NCBI GenBank assembly: GCA_903813345.2
Contig: CAIIXF020000006.1
Location: 27,599,936-27,659,935 of the forward strand
Length of the DNA stretch: 60,000 bases
Direction of reading: 5' to 3'
DNA from: Owenia fusiformis
Lineage: Eukaryota; Annelida; Polychaeta; Sabellida; Oweniidae
Shown here: positions 31,425-42,475 of the stretch, piece after piece
How the letters are laid out: the number at the start of each line of letters is the position of its first letter
Numbering within the stretch: the first letter of the stretch is position 1
Program-made: the position numbers and the translations under genes
The notes under the pieces: generated by a model
What the model was told of the DNA's origin: nothing
Seen by the model: the letters and a program-made list of their open reading frames with translations, nothing else
Database searches by the model: none

Positions 31425-32035
31425 TCTACAGAATCAGACTTTTTGGGGAATGCATTGAGCGGGGACGCACCACATCCTCTCAGGGTGTATCATTGACATT
31501 CTAAGGTTTAATTCTCTATTTTGTTCTGGTAAATATCATTATGATACATAAAATCGCAAAAATAACTTTCCAATGGTGTGCTCAAGTTAACGCGTGGCTA
31601 ACCATGCTTTACCACGATGAATAAATGCACGTAAACCTTTGGTTTGTAAAATCGTGTTTTTAAAGTAGAATACGTAATGCTTGATTTCTTGGTAATTAGA
31701 CGGACCAATTTCAGTTTTGTATTTAACGAATTTTTTTTATTACCATACCCCTCATAGTAGGACTTGAATCATGACAATATACGCATGGAACATCGTTAAT
31801 TCCAAGCAGAAATGAATGTGACATAATTCGTATTTCGTAGAACTCCTAAAACTGGAAGCATTTTATTAATCCTGGGGGCCCCTCCTGAGGAAGGTAACAG
31901 TTAATGCATGTTCCACTAATGAAAACCTTTGTTTCTTCTATAATCATTTTACAGATCAACAGAAACTGAAAACATGAACAATGAATGGGACGGATGTTCA
32001 TATTTGGCTATTGCACATCATAATGTGCATATATA

Positions 32036-32652
32036 CAGGGTGTCCCGAAAGTATGCCCCCCCCCCTAGGTGGACATATACCAGTGTCGTGATAGTATGTG
32101 TCATATATCATTTTAAAGCTTATCCAAAGTTACATTGATTCGCCAAGTATCATGGTTCAACTCTCAAATATTAAAAAATTACAGGCATTTAAAAATTTTG
32201 TGTTTGGTCAAAATTAAGTTCAATTTTACACCAAATCACAAGTCAATGTGTCCTCCCGGGCCATCTTTACAGCAGCAATTTTTTTCGGGTCGGAGAGATA
32301 TTGAGTTGGAAAAAGAGAACGGTGAGGGTAGAAACTCTAAGGAAACTCTTCTAAAGTCCCTGAACTGGTTTTAAGAGGGTTATAAAATTCCAAACCCCTT
32401 TTTGAAGGGCTTTTAAGGTCATATCTGAAAATAATTACTTCTGTTAACATGGCCAAAGGGGGACAATTGAACTTTATTTTGACAAAACACTAACTTTTAA
32501 AATGGCTGTAACTTTTTCCCATTTGGGAGTTAAACCATGATACACGGCAAATCAATGTAACTTTGGATAAGCTTTAAAATGATATATGACACATACTATG
32601 AGGACACTGGAATATGTCTGCCTAGGGGGGCCCCATACTTTCGGGACACCCT
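32036..32652. mobile_element. MITE with CAGGGTGTCCCGAAAGTATG ends
   Basis: Perfect terminal inverted repeats of about 20 bp, TA on both sides, then sub-terminal inverted arms (ATGTGTCATATATCATTTTA facing TAAAATGATATATGACACAT) of about 150 bp. The interior repeats TTTCC-AAA motifs and has no gene. Structurally parallel to 35466-36076. Confidence 0.9.
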
Positions 32653-32978
32653 GTATGTGGAATTGATCACTTTTCATTCATCTCAATTATAGGCTCGAAA
32701 CAGCACTGTTTCTTTACTCTAATTCAAATCTGTTTGTAAAAATAAAATTTTCCGTATTCCTGTTATTTGATAACCGAGCTGGCTTATAATTCCTTTAAGT
32801 TATGATGTACTACAAACAAATGTTTTGTTAGGACATTTCCAAAGAGATAGCTTTTTCTATACCACTACAACAAGAAGTGGTGACACACTTTGAAGAAAGT
32901 AATATCTTGGGTCTAAATATAATGCCTTGTTATTGAGGAAGCTACCAACTTCTATTTTCCTCATTTAGTGTAAAACTG

Positions 32979-33381
32979 AACTTCCTGGATATGTGTTTTT
33001 TTGTTTTCTCGATTTAAACGTATGTTGCGGATTATCATTTGGCACAACGTTAGAAAATATAGTCTAGCTTTTAGAAATGCTCTCGGTTTGGAATTTGATT
33101 TTCCAATAAAGCTGTAATTTGTGCATTTAGACCATCGCTTTTGTTACATTGACGTAAGTCGTCAAGGTAACATACATTGGTAATATAACGGGCTTTCGTC
33201 GATGTAATAAAAGCGAGGGGCTTAGTCTATGAATTACAGCTTCATTTACAAAACAAATTTCAAATTGAAGAAACTTATTAAAACTATGCTATATTTTCGA
33301 ACTTTTGGCCAAATCATAATCTGCAACTTGACTTATTAGTAGGTTTAAATCGAGAAAGCGAATATTCGTAACCAGGAAGTT
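32979..33381. mobile_element. Fold-back element
   Basis: AACTTCCTGGATATG and CTCGATTTAAACG on the left face CGTTTAAATCGAG-like and ACCAGGAAGTT on the right. The arms also match through GCTGTAATT and AATTACAGC near the centre. About 400 bp, non-coding. Confidence 0.75.
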
Positions 33382-33439
33382 ATCCATTTTGTTACATTGA
33401 CGTTCCGTCAAAGTAACTAGTTGTAAAACAGTGATTATG

Positions 33440-33535
33440 GCATTCGGTCACGCATTTCGGTACAATGCGCGTAGGTATAATGGGTTTCGTACGTCGGTAT
33501 AATGGGTTTCGGTATTATGCGCGGAACCCACCTTC
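33440..33535 (+). repeat. TATACCGA repeat, partner of 29440
   Basis: GGTATAATGGGTTTCG occurs twice and GGTACAATGCGCG and GGTATTATGCGCGG once each. Reverse complement of the array at 29440-29545. Confidence 0.6.
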
Positions 33536-34056
33536 TCGAAGTACGTTGTCACACGATGTAATTACAGAATGTCATCGAACTTTAAAATGATCAAAATTCT
33601 AAATCATCTTCGTCCCGCCCGGACACGTCCATGGACTTCGTAAATAGATCGTATAAAGTCATATGGTTGTAGCAACGTTCATTCCGTTCGCACACAGCTT
33701 AAAACCAGTTCAGCAACGTTTTGAAGAACGCAGTGACACTAAGATGGGATGGCTAGTTTTGCTAACTCGTCCATAAGCAGTCTGTAATACGTCCTTAATC
33801 GCTTTAAACCCGTTCTCGTTCTCAATACGTTCCAATATGTTATCGGATTATTGACCCAATTTCCAAACAGTAAAGACGCCCCTAGTGAGTCCGACAGTTA
33901 CTGTACGTTCGAAGTACCTCCAACTCGTCTAAGTTCGTTGTCACTTGGACTCGGAACTTGACGACCACAAATAAAATGGAGCATGATCTAAGTTTCGGAA
34001 GACATACCCAGCGAATTCGAAGTCAAACGAATCCAAATAATGAAAACTAGTTGCCT

Positions 34057-34134
34057 TATTTGTTTATTTATTTATTCATTCATTTATTTATGATTTTATT
34101 TATTTATCTATTACAAAATAAATAAGTACATAAC
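34057..34134. repeat. TTTA microsatellite
   Basis: Imperfect TTTA/TTCA tetranucleotide run. Confidence 0.85.
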
Positions 34135-34556
34135 AAGCTACATGCCATATTAGCCTATAAAAGTTATTTTGGCCCCAAGACAATTTAAAAATTCCAAATA
34201 TATTTTTGATGAGCACAAATTTAACCCTCTCCAGTCCCCATGTCCGGAAGTTACCATAGCAACCTACCACCTAAAGTTGTTATCTTCCAAAATGAGAACA
34301 AAACTGTTTCTTCGTGACCAATGTGGAAGTTCATCTAGAAAGAGAAAATTTATTTTCAATAAATCAGCCCAAATGTAATATTCTCAAAGTTGATAGTTAA
34401 TATTGGATATTCTCTAAATATTCTTCTTTCCAAGAATTTGATGTCAATGCAGCGTCCCTTATAAGGATCCTTATGGATCCCTTTTTACCCATCATTAAGA
34501 ATTTTACTTGGTCATCATGTTCAGCATACAACAGTGTCATGACATATATATATAAG

Positions 34557-35456
34557 GGTTATGTACTGGGAGGTTTTGGATATGGGGTTTATCCAGAGGG
34601 AGATATGCATATCTACCTGAGGGACGGTAGGGACCGAAGGTAGATGTGCATATTTCACGAGGGATGAACCCAATATCCAAACCGACCGTACATAACTGCT
34701 TTATCCTATACCAAGTAGAGTTTTCAGGGGCATATGGCCATTCCAATAGTACAAGGTGTAAAAATAAACAAAAAAGCACCGGAAGCGGGAAGATATGCAC
34801 CGAAGCGGGAGATATGGCGGGAGATATGGAGGTTCTGGATATGGAACCTCAAAATCAGGATAAGGGATATATCTTACCAACTTATCTCCCTAAAACTCTA
34901 CTTGGCATAGGATAATGGCCTTTATCCCATACTTGGACGTGTTACGGGTACATAAAGCCGGTTTGTAAAAACTTATATTTTCATCAGCGGGCAGATATAG
35001 CTTTACGTCCCGCTCCGAGAGGGCAGATATAGTATATCTGCCCGCTACGTCATAATCGCTGTTCCCGTATTGGTTCTTTTTTTGTACCGTTCGCATATTG
35101 AATTTGTCGTTTACGACAATGGAGAAAAACGCAGACAATCTCGACCTGTTTGATGCTTTAAAGAAGGGAAGGAGCAGTATACCCCGTTAATAATCAACGA
35201 TTTGATCAGGAAAAGAAACAAAACTGGATATGAATATTTTAAAATAATTCCACGATTGGTTGCAAAGTTTCTGAACTTTGGCCAATTGAACAATGTGATT
35301 GGTATGGGATAAACAGATCATCCTATAGTCGGTTCAGGATATTGGGATTATCCCTTGGCCAATATAAATTATCTACCCTCGGGACCTACGGCCCTCGGGC
35401 AGATATATTATATTGGCCTCGGGATAATCCCAATATCCTGAACCTCATATAGGATA
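34557..35456. mobile_element. Cluster of three fold-back palindromes
   Basis: Palindrome 1 spans 34557-34697 (GGTTATGTACTGGGAGG against CCGACCGTACATAAC). Palindrome 2 spans 34701-34926 (TATCCTATACCAAGTAGAGTT against AACTCTACTTGGCATAGGATA). Palindrome 3 spans 35319-35456 (TTCAGGATATTGGGATTATC against GATAATCCCAATATCCTGAA). GCAGATAT and TATATCTGC motifs recur between them. Non-coding; opposed frames are shadows of the palindromes. Confidence 0.8.
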
Positions 35457-35465
35457 ATCTCTATA

Positions 35466-36076
35466 CAGGGTGTCAAATAAGTCCCGTCCCCCCTGCTACA
35501 GCTAAAACCTTAACAGAAGGTACCTAGTGTGATATACCATTGGAAAGATCATCCAAAGTTATGTTAACTCACCAACTCTCAAGTATTTTGGATGAAATTT
35601 ACCTATATTTTTATGATGTCTTTTGAAATTAACGTGCCCTCCTTTAAGTAGCTTTTTTGCGTCAAAATGACAAGGATATGACCTCAGAAATACATCAAAA
35701 AGTTAATCCTTTTCACATTCCACTTGTTACAAAAAGGTTTTCACCACTTTCCTTGCGCCTCTATTTTCTACACATCTAACCCTATCCAGAAATAGGTTAA
35801 ATTCATCGCCATGAACATATTTAGTCATATTTTGGTCCCATGACCTTTCTTATACAGGATTCTCAAAATCATGCCAAATACGCCAAATTGCCATGTTTCT
35901 AGGCATATGGTCACCTCAATTGATACAATGTAAAAATTTCTGAGATTGATTGACATGTGTCAGGTATATGCCAATCAACGTAACTTTGGAAGACCTTTCC
36001 AATGATATATCACACTTGGTACCAAAAATCTTGGTTTTGGCTGTAGAGGGGGGGACGGGACTTATTTGACACCCTG
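35466..36076. mobile_element. MITE with CAGGGTGTCAAATAAGTCCC ends
   Basis: Terminal inverted repeats of about 25 bp flanked by TA, with inner arms (GTGTGATATACCATTGGAAA facing TTTCCAATGATATATCACAC). Length and layout match the element at 32036, and both share TCCAAAGTTA-GTT near the inner arms. Probably two subfamilies of one transposon. Confidence 0.9.
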
Positions 36077-36078
36077 TA

Positions 36079-37406
36079 TATTAAGACAGCATATAAATTT
36101 CGTGATATCACACTTTTGAAAAATGAGTTTGAGAATAAAGATTTTGCCGAGAGGAAAGTTTAATCATAAATTTTAAAAGAAAATCATCAATTTATGGTTC
36201 CACTTCGCCAACCTCTTTTGAAATACGAATGAACCAGGATGCGTCAATATCCCAAGTAACTGGCATGACTGACATTCTATGTTTATGGGATAAAGTAAGT
36301 TTTTGACATATGTAAAAAAAAATATACGCCTAACTAGGAATGGTACGAGCCAAAAAATGTTTTTAAATTGAGGCAAATGGTAGTCTAGTTACAGGCCCTC
36401 GTGAGCCCCCTCCCCCACTTACACATATACCTGTTGTGAAGTATATAAAGGGGGCGGGGGGTCATCAAAAGGCGCCGTTGCTCTTTCAATTCACCAAGCA
36501 TATATATTTTATAGTGATTCTTAGTCTGGCAAAACTTATCATGTACAACGTTAGTGTTTCATACTTTAGAACATCAGACGTGTTGGTGTCTACAACTGTT
36601 ATAAGTGTTATGCTTTATTCAAATAACCAGATGTGATGGCGAAATAAACTAAAAAAAAGTAAAAATGGTGAGATTATCATACGCAAATGGAGTTAATATC
36701 TTAGTGAACCAACCTCCTTTGTTTACATTCGTGAAAAAGTGAACTACTGACAAAATACAATACCCATTACAGTATTACATCTTCCGAACATAGGCCTCCA
36801 GAACTCGTACCTCCTTTTTCCTAGATGAAGGAAAGCCATCTGTGAATGTCCCATGAATAAAGGAAGGGGCGTCTAAACGCCCCCCCCCCCATCCGATTAA
36901 TAATAGTGATAATTGATATCTTGACAAGTAATATCAAGATAGGTTCAGTTAAGTCCAATAACGCGAACAATTATGACAATTTATAATTACACTTTTAATT
37001 CAAAAAATGCAATAGCATAGAATAAAATGACTTCAATCAATTTTGCGGAACAAATCTTTGGCAAAATCATTAACTTTACAAAAGAATAATGAGTAATTAA
37101 CATATTTGAATATTGATGTACAATACATACCGCCATCTCCATATTGCTATTAACGAGCAACCCAAGTCTGATAGAAATGCGGAACTGACGAGGAATGTGT
37201 CCTTTACAATGAGGTCCCAAAAATCATTGTAGTTGCGTGTCAACAACTAAACATGTGATTCACCGCCGATCAACTTATTTTCTGCTCTTCTTTTTCCATT
37301 GATCTCCTGTTGAATTCAGGTGATTAATTGTTTCAGGATCAGCAATTCAAGTTATTTATACCGAAATAAAGTAAAAATAGTTTGACTTAACTTTGTCACT
37401 AATGGT
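36079..37406. other. Intergenic, nothing recognised
   Basis: AT-rich with poly-C runs. A TATATAAAG-GGGGCGGGG motif at about 36441 resembles a core promoter but no gene follows. Short open frames only. Confidence 0.5.
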
Positions 37407-38200
37407 TTATATACAGAATATCACATCATTTTGAGTGATATCATTTTTATCGCCGAGTTGATAGCAAATATCAACACGAGTGAGCGAAGCGAATGAGTGT
37501 TGATATTTGATATCTACGAGGCGATAAAATGATATCACGAGAAATTATGTGATATTGGGTTTATCCCATGATTACAATCACCTTATGACATGTATGATGT
37601 TCTGATCCAATTTCCAGGACATTGGCAGACAATATAAACTAGAAATTAGAATATCAATTGAATATTTGAAACACTTTATTTTAACAATTAAAAGTAAATA
37701 ACATGATATAGTTCGTCATAAATACCATTTTTTAATCGTTAGTTAGCAGCCTTCTAATCAAATTATATACACAATCGTAATTCAATACACCAATGAAACT
37801 TACAGAGAATAATTTAACGGACCTATTTTCTCAAAAGAGAATAAATTATCTGACCTAATTTCCAACAATATTGTGGCGCGAAATGCAAATGTGATATCAC
37901 ACGGATATGCGTGAGATAAACGATATCACACGCATATGAGTTTGATAAACGATTTTCTGGAAAATATCACACGGATTTCAATAATATCAGAAATATCAAT
38001 AGCTGTTATTGTACAGATAACACATTAATCGTGCTCACTCGTGTTGATATTTGCTATCAACTCGGCGATAAAAATGATATCGCTCAAAATGATGTGATAT
38101 TCTGTATTTATCCCACTTCGCTCACTCGTGTTGATATTTGATATCAACTCGGCGATAAAAATGATATCACTGAAAATGATGTGATATTCTGTATTTATTG
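37407..38200. mobile_element. Long fold-back element with duplicated right end
   Basis: Left arm (ATACAGAATATCACATCATT then GATATCATTTTTATCGCCGA) is the inverse of the right arm ending near 38112. A second copy of the right terminus follows at 38113-38200 (GTGTTGATATTTGATATCAA, GGCGATAAAAATGATATCAC). The interior has more GATATCAC palindromes. Non-coding. Confidence 0.85.
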
Positions 38201-38370
38201 TATGATCTGTAAAATGAAGCCCTCTAATTGGTCAGTTCTTGTGCTATACCAATCTGTATTGCTACTGAGATTGTCCACCATTGATCATCTCCGTAGCAAC
38301 ACAGGAATCCTTGTGAATATCTCTAAATTAAAATGTATTGGACTTAAGATCACACGATTAAAACATTATA

Positions 38371-38498
38371 GAATGATTTGAAGTACAATGCAGGATATAT
38401 TCTGCTCTCGATATTGTGTATCAGCACTTGACTTCATCTTGTTCCAATACAGAATTTCTTTAGCAGAAAATATCCTGTATTGCACTTCAAATCATTCA
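38371..38498. mobile_element. Short fold-back element
   Basis: GAATGATTTGAAGTACAATG-CAGGATATA faces TATCCTGTATTGCACTTCAA-ATCATTC with about 60 bp between. Non-coding. Confidence 0.8.
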
Positions 38499-41039
38499 AT
38501 AACTTATATTACAGTGCAAAAAAACATTATTTCTTAATCTTATTTAATCTATAACCTATAATATTTATAGTGTCAATTTTTAAAGGTTTTACGTCATGTT
38601 GAAGAACCCATTTTGGACTTCATGGTGTTGCAACACAAGTGGGAACACCTAAAAGTAAAACCTTATGAATGGCAGAACCCCTCTATTCAATACTTTGAGA
38701 CAGACGGTTCTTTATTTAGTTTTACTTTAGCTTAAAAAATCCTCAACTAGTAAAGCAGTAAAAGTTTTGATATGCTGTCTATTGTCTGTTGATTGTTTAG
38801 AGTTATCAAAAATAAGAATTCTATTAGTCCTTTTATAGTCTGTTATTGTTGTGTGTGCCACCACACTATGTACACCATTAACAAAATAACCTGCATGTCA
38901 AGTAACTCTGAATATTGGACTACTCCGATCTGACAAGTTTAATTGATGTACAGCATACCGTTCTTAGTGAAGTACAAAATCAATGTAACATGACAAGAGT
39001 TTAGAGCGTTGATCTTTTACACAAATATTTATTTCCACTGTTATTAGTAAACATATATAACCCTCATTAAACATATATAATCCTCATTAAACATATATAA
39101 TCCTCATTATACAATATTTATCGAGCATTAGGTCAATATCTGTTATTCTCATTGTAAGTAACATTAAAATATTTTTAATTCAAAACTAGAATATAGAACT
39201 TCATCCAAGTCCATAATGATATGTAACTTAAGGACAGACCACCGGACGGACCAACGGACGGACGGACGCCTGGTCGATTTCATAGGCTCACTGTGTGATC
39301 CAAAAATCAAGAGACCCAGACATAAATGTTCTTTTTTAAAATAAAGCTTGAAAAATCTTTTGTTGACTAGTAAGCAGTACAAGTCAATGTCCAAGTCTAT
39401 TAAAATAAATTTCATATCATTATGTATTAAAAATATTTTAGGGTTATTAGCGATGGTAATTATAGCTATTACCCCTTTAACAAATAGTCTGTTATTGATG
39501 TGTGTGTCACCACACTATGTACACCATTAACAAATAGTCTGTTATTGGTGTGTGTGTCACCACAATATACACAGCATTAACAATATAAGGCAGTAACAAG
39601 CAAAATGGCACAACCTGCCATTTGTTACAGATGCAGGCTGCCGAATGCCAACCACCACTGTCCATAGAAAAAAGTTGGAGACTATAACGATATGTCACCA
39701 CAAATGGTGGTGAAATAATAAATTGGATATTTTACTATATTCCTTGAGCACCTCTATAATTTTAAAGGACTAGCCAACATGCATTTATTCCTCTGTATAT
39801 TTCTGACTTCAGAAATGCAATTTTTCAATTTTCTGGCAACATAAGTAGATAATTGAGTCACTAGACTAAAATTACACAACTGTCTAAGGGACATGCAGAT
39901 AATTACATCTTGGGATAAATCAAGTATTTATGCAGATTCCAATTTTTTTATTTTTTTCCAAACTACTATGAAATTAGTCATTAAACCATGTTCTATTGGC
40001 CAATAACAGAAGAATGATACACTTAAATATGCATCATATGAAACAGGCATTATCATCTCTGATGTGCATCTGAACACAAAAATCTCAATCAAGATGTTAA
40101 TTTGACTTCATTTGCCAGTCAGTCTAGTGGACCTATTTGGTACAATTTTATGAAATCATTTCACCAAGTACGCATAATCAATATTTCTACCAACAATTGT
40201 ACACATGCATGTTCACATATCGGTATATACAATCAAAATCAGCAGCTTTTTGGAATCATATACTTGAGATATCGCATGTATGGGGTGTGTTTGTTAATAA
40301 CCTCAATTTCTTTTCGATGGAGTGGAGAGAAATAACCAAGGCAATAAAAAATAATGCCCTCCCCAAAAATGCAATACATCGCAATAAATGTATGTCTGAA
40401 GACAATTAATCAGCAAATATACAGTTATCATTGTCTGAATAAGTACATGAATAAATACAGCCAATGTTCTGGCATGGATAAAGTACAGTATAACAAAAAG
40501 AAAAAGAAAAAAGAGTGATAGATAAGCCAAGAAGCTGTTAAAGAACAGTATGTATTAATATTGAAAGTTACTGAGGTATAGTTTCATTATTAAAATTGCA
40601 AATGACTATCATATTAGAAATACTTTGTAAATGCTGTACCCTGCGTGCAGAGAGTCTAGTTAAACCATAGAGTGAAGACGAAGCACTCTTTTAAGAAGCG
40701 AAGTCAAACAATGCAAAGGGTATAACTGCTGAATATCAACTTGTTTGGTGTAAATATAAAGCAAATGGCCGATTTTGAATGTGTTGAAAAGTATGTGGTC
40801 CCTCAGCTTCCCTGGGAATTCTACTTTCATTAGTACATGGATAAATAAGTACATTATTGTAGTGAACAGTTGTCCACTTACAGTAAAACTCATTTAGAAT
40901 GCAATGCTAAAAATTAAACTTAACAACTATAGGAATTTATTTCCTAGATAAATGTTTAAACCAATATGCCTTACCAACCAAATAAACTATATTTTCTTAT
41001 TAATTTGGTACAATATTGTGATATTGTCCAGGAGCATGA
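38499..41039. other. Intergenic with scattered repeats
   Basis: Holds three copies of a segment with TAGTCTGTTATTG-TGTGTG and CACCACACTATGTACACC (38836, 39486, 39535), three AACATATATAATCCTCATT units (about 39052-39107), an R1 copy (39587) and a single end (about 40663-40722) of the transposon seen complete at 51697. No gene recognised. Confidence 0.55.
39587..39716 (-). repeat. R1 dispersed repeat, - copy
   Basis: AGGCAGTAACAAGCAAAATG, CCATTTGTTACAGATGC and AGTTGGAGACTATAACGATA, ending at TGTCACCACAAATGGTGGTG. Confidence 0.8.
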
Positions 41040-41460
41040 GGGGAGGCATCAACAGATCGAGGTCGGATCGGAAACTAAATAAATCTAGTTAGGGAGAGGG
41101 GGTTCAAAGCCATTTCAGTTTGCCATCTGACAAATTTCAACATTTCAATTTTCTGCAATTTTGTCTTGAAATACATTGGAATGGTTTAAAAATAAAGATT
41201 TTACCTGATGTTTTCTTCGTCAAGAACATTCCTGGAATTAATACTATTCTATCAATAGACGTTAAAAGCCGCAAAAATTAAAATTTCACTATGATTTAAC
41301 GAAAATTAGATCAATTTTTGAAATAATTTTTCAAATTCTCAAACCAGAAGTTTGCAATCAACTTTCATGGTATTTAGTTTTTGGGGGAGGCGGTGGGATC
41401 AAACTCATACTAGATTCATTTAGTTCTCGATCCGACATCCAACTTTTGATGCTTCCCCTA
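41040..41460. mobile_element. MITE with GGGGAGGCATCAA ends
   Basis: Left end GGGGAGGCATCAACAGATCG with GGTCGGATCGGAAACTAAAT; right end ATTTAGTTCTCGATCCGAC and TTTTGATGCTTCCCC. The inverted repeats are about 50 bp, with more inverted matches inside. Related copies at 55808 and 56666. Confidence 0.88.
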
Positions 41461-42273
41461 AATTACATAGGTTGGCCAACTCCTCTACCTCTCTAAAATA
41501 GGCACTTCCTTCTAAAATCTTGAAATAGACTTCACTCCACTCACCTACATGTAATCACCTACATTGCGGCAATGCATCAATATATTGAAATGTCCCTTAT
41601 ATATGTTAATAACTGTTTCAAAATCCAACAGATAATCTTACCCATATGCTTCATTCAGTCTATATCTTCTTAAAAGGGTGAACCTGTTGAACAAGGCATC
41701 TGGGTAGAAAACCTCCTTTATTTTGACTACATCAACACTGCACAAATCATATCTATGATAGATAATCACAATACCGTTTCATCAGTTGTACTAGAATGCA
41801 CCGATGAAACTTTTGATATGTATCCCGAAGAACTAAAATGTGATTTCCAAACAATATCTAAAAATACACTTCCGTAATAGAAAAATAAAAGGCCTTGTCA
41901 TCCATTTAGAGATACCTCTATTGAGGATAATCTTACACTTGCACCAGTAGCTCCATCTATTGTAGAACTGGTCACTATAGCAACAGGAATTTTCAACAAT
42001 AGAGGGAGTAAGCGTTGCAAGTGTAAAATTATTCCCCCCCTCTCTTCCCCTCCCCCTCTCTTCCTTCTAAAAACATGTATTTTTATATTTTCTTTCTACA
42101 GTACTATGGATATATTTGCAAAATGACATCAAAAAACTTCCCATACATTGAATTATTATAAATATTCAACATTTCTAGATGGCGAATAATTAAAATAGTT
42201 CATGCCATAAAGATCAGGGGGAAAATCAGCAGATTCCTAGTGTACCTGAATCTACCTACTCTTTCATCCACCA

Positions 42274-42475
42274 TTAATGACAATGTTCATTCATGTCCAC
42301 TACGACTGCACGTTTCCAGCCAAACACAAAATATCCAGCACCTGCCCCGAGGGCCACGGCAATACACAACCACACGTTATACGTCATGAATATCAACATG
42401 AGGAAATAGCTGACAGTGATTTGTATGATGTGAAGTAATGTCTGCACTATGTGGACTAAACTGAACAGCTTTGGC
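42274..42475 (-). CDS. CTR1: CTR1 exon 5: TM2, TM3, HCH tail
   Basis: Acceptor GTTTTTCAG precedes 42475; stop TAA at 42274-42276. Encodes [18 protein letters not shown] through MNEHCH with MxxxM and GxxxG. The near-identical stretch [12 protein letters not shown] is also in vertebrate CTR1. Confidence 0.96.

Larger units (their letters stand above)
28915..34000. other. CpG-richer intergenic segment between the two CTR1 loci
   Basis: Noticeably more CG dinucleotides than the rest of the window around 28930-30250 and 33400-33960. Contains inverted TATACCGA repeats (29440, 33440), a SINE (29900), a repeat shared with 58857 (31001), a CAGGGTGTC MITE (32036) and a fold-back element (32979). No protein gene recognised. 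Confidence 0.55.

Noticed and set aside
34537-35138. Opposed frames at 34537-34915 and 34890-35138
   Set aside because: They mirror one another because the DNA is palindromic; no recognisable protein.
36435-36460. TATATAAAG followed by GGGGCGGGG as a core promoter
   Set aside because: No recognisable exon or gene follows on either strand.
36987-37220. Minus-strand frame with LLVNSNMEMA before a GTATGT donor, recalling the CTR1 region before TM1
   Set aside because: Phase 0 donor does not match the paralogue's next exon, there is no acceptor or His/Met-rich start, and it is 8 kb away.
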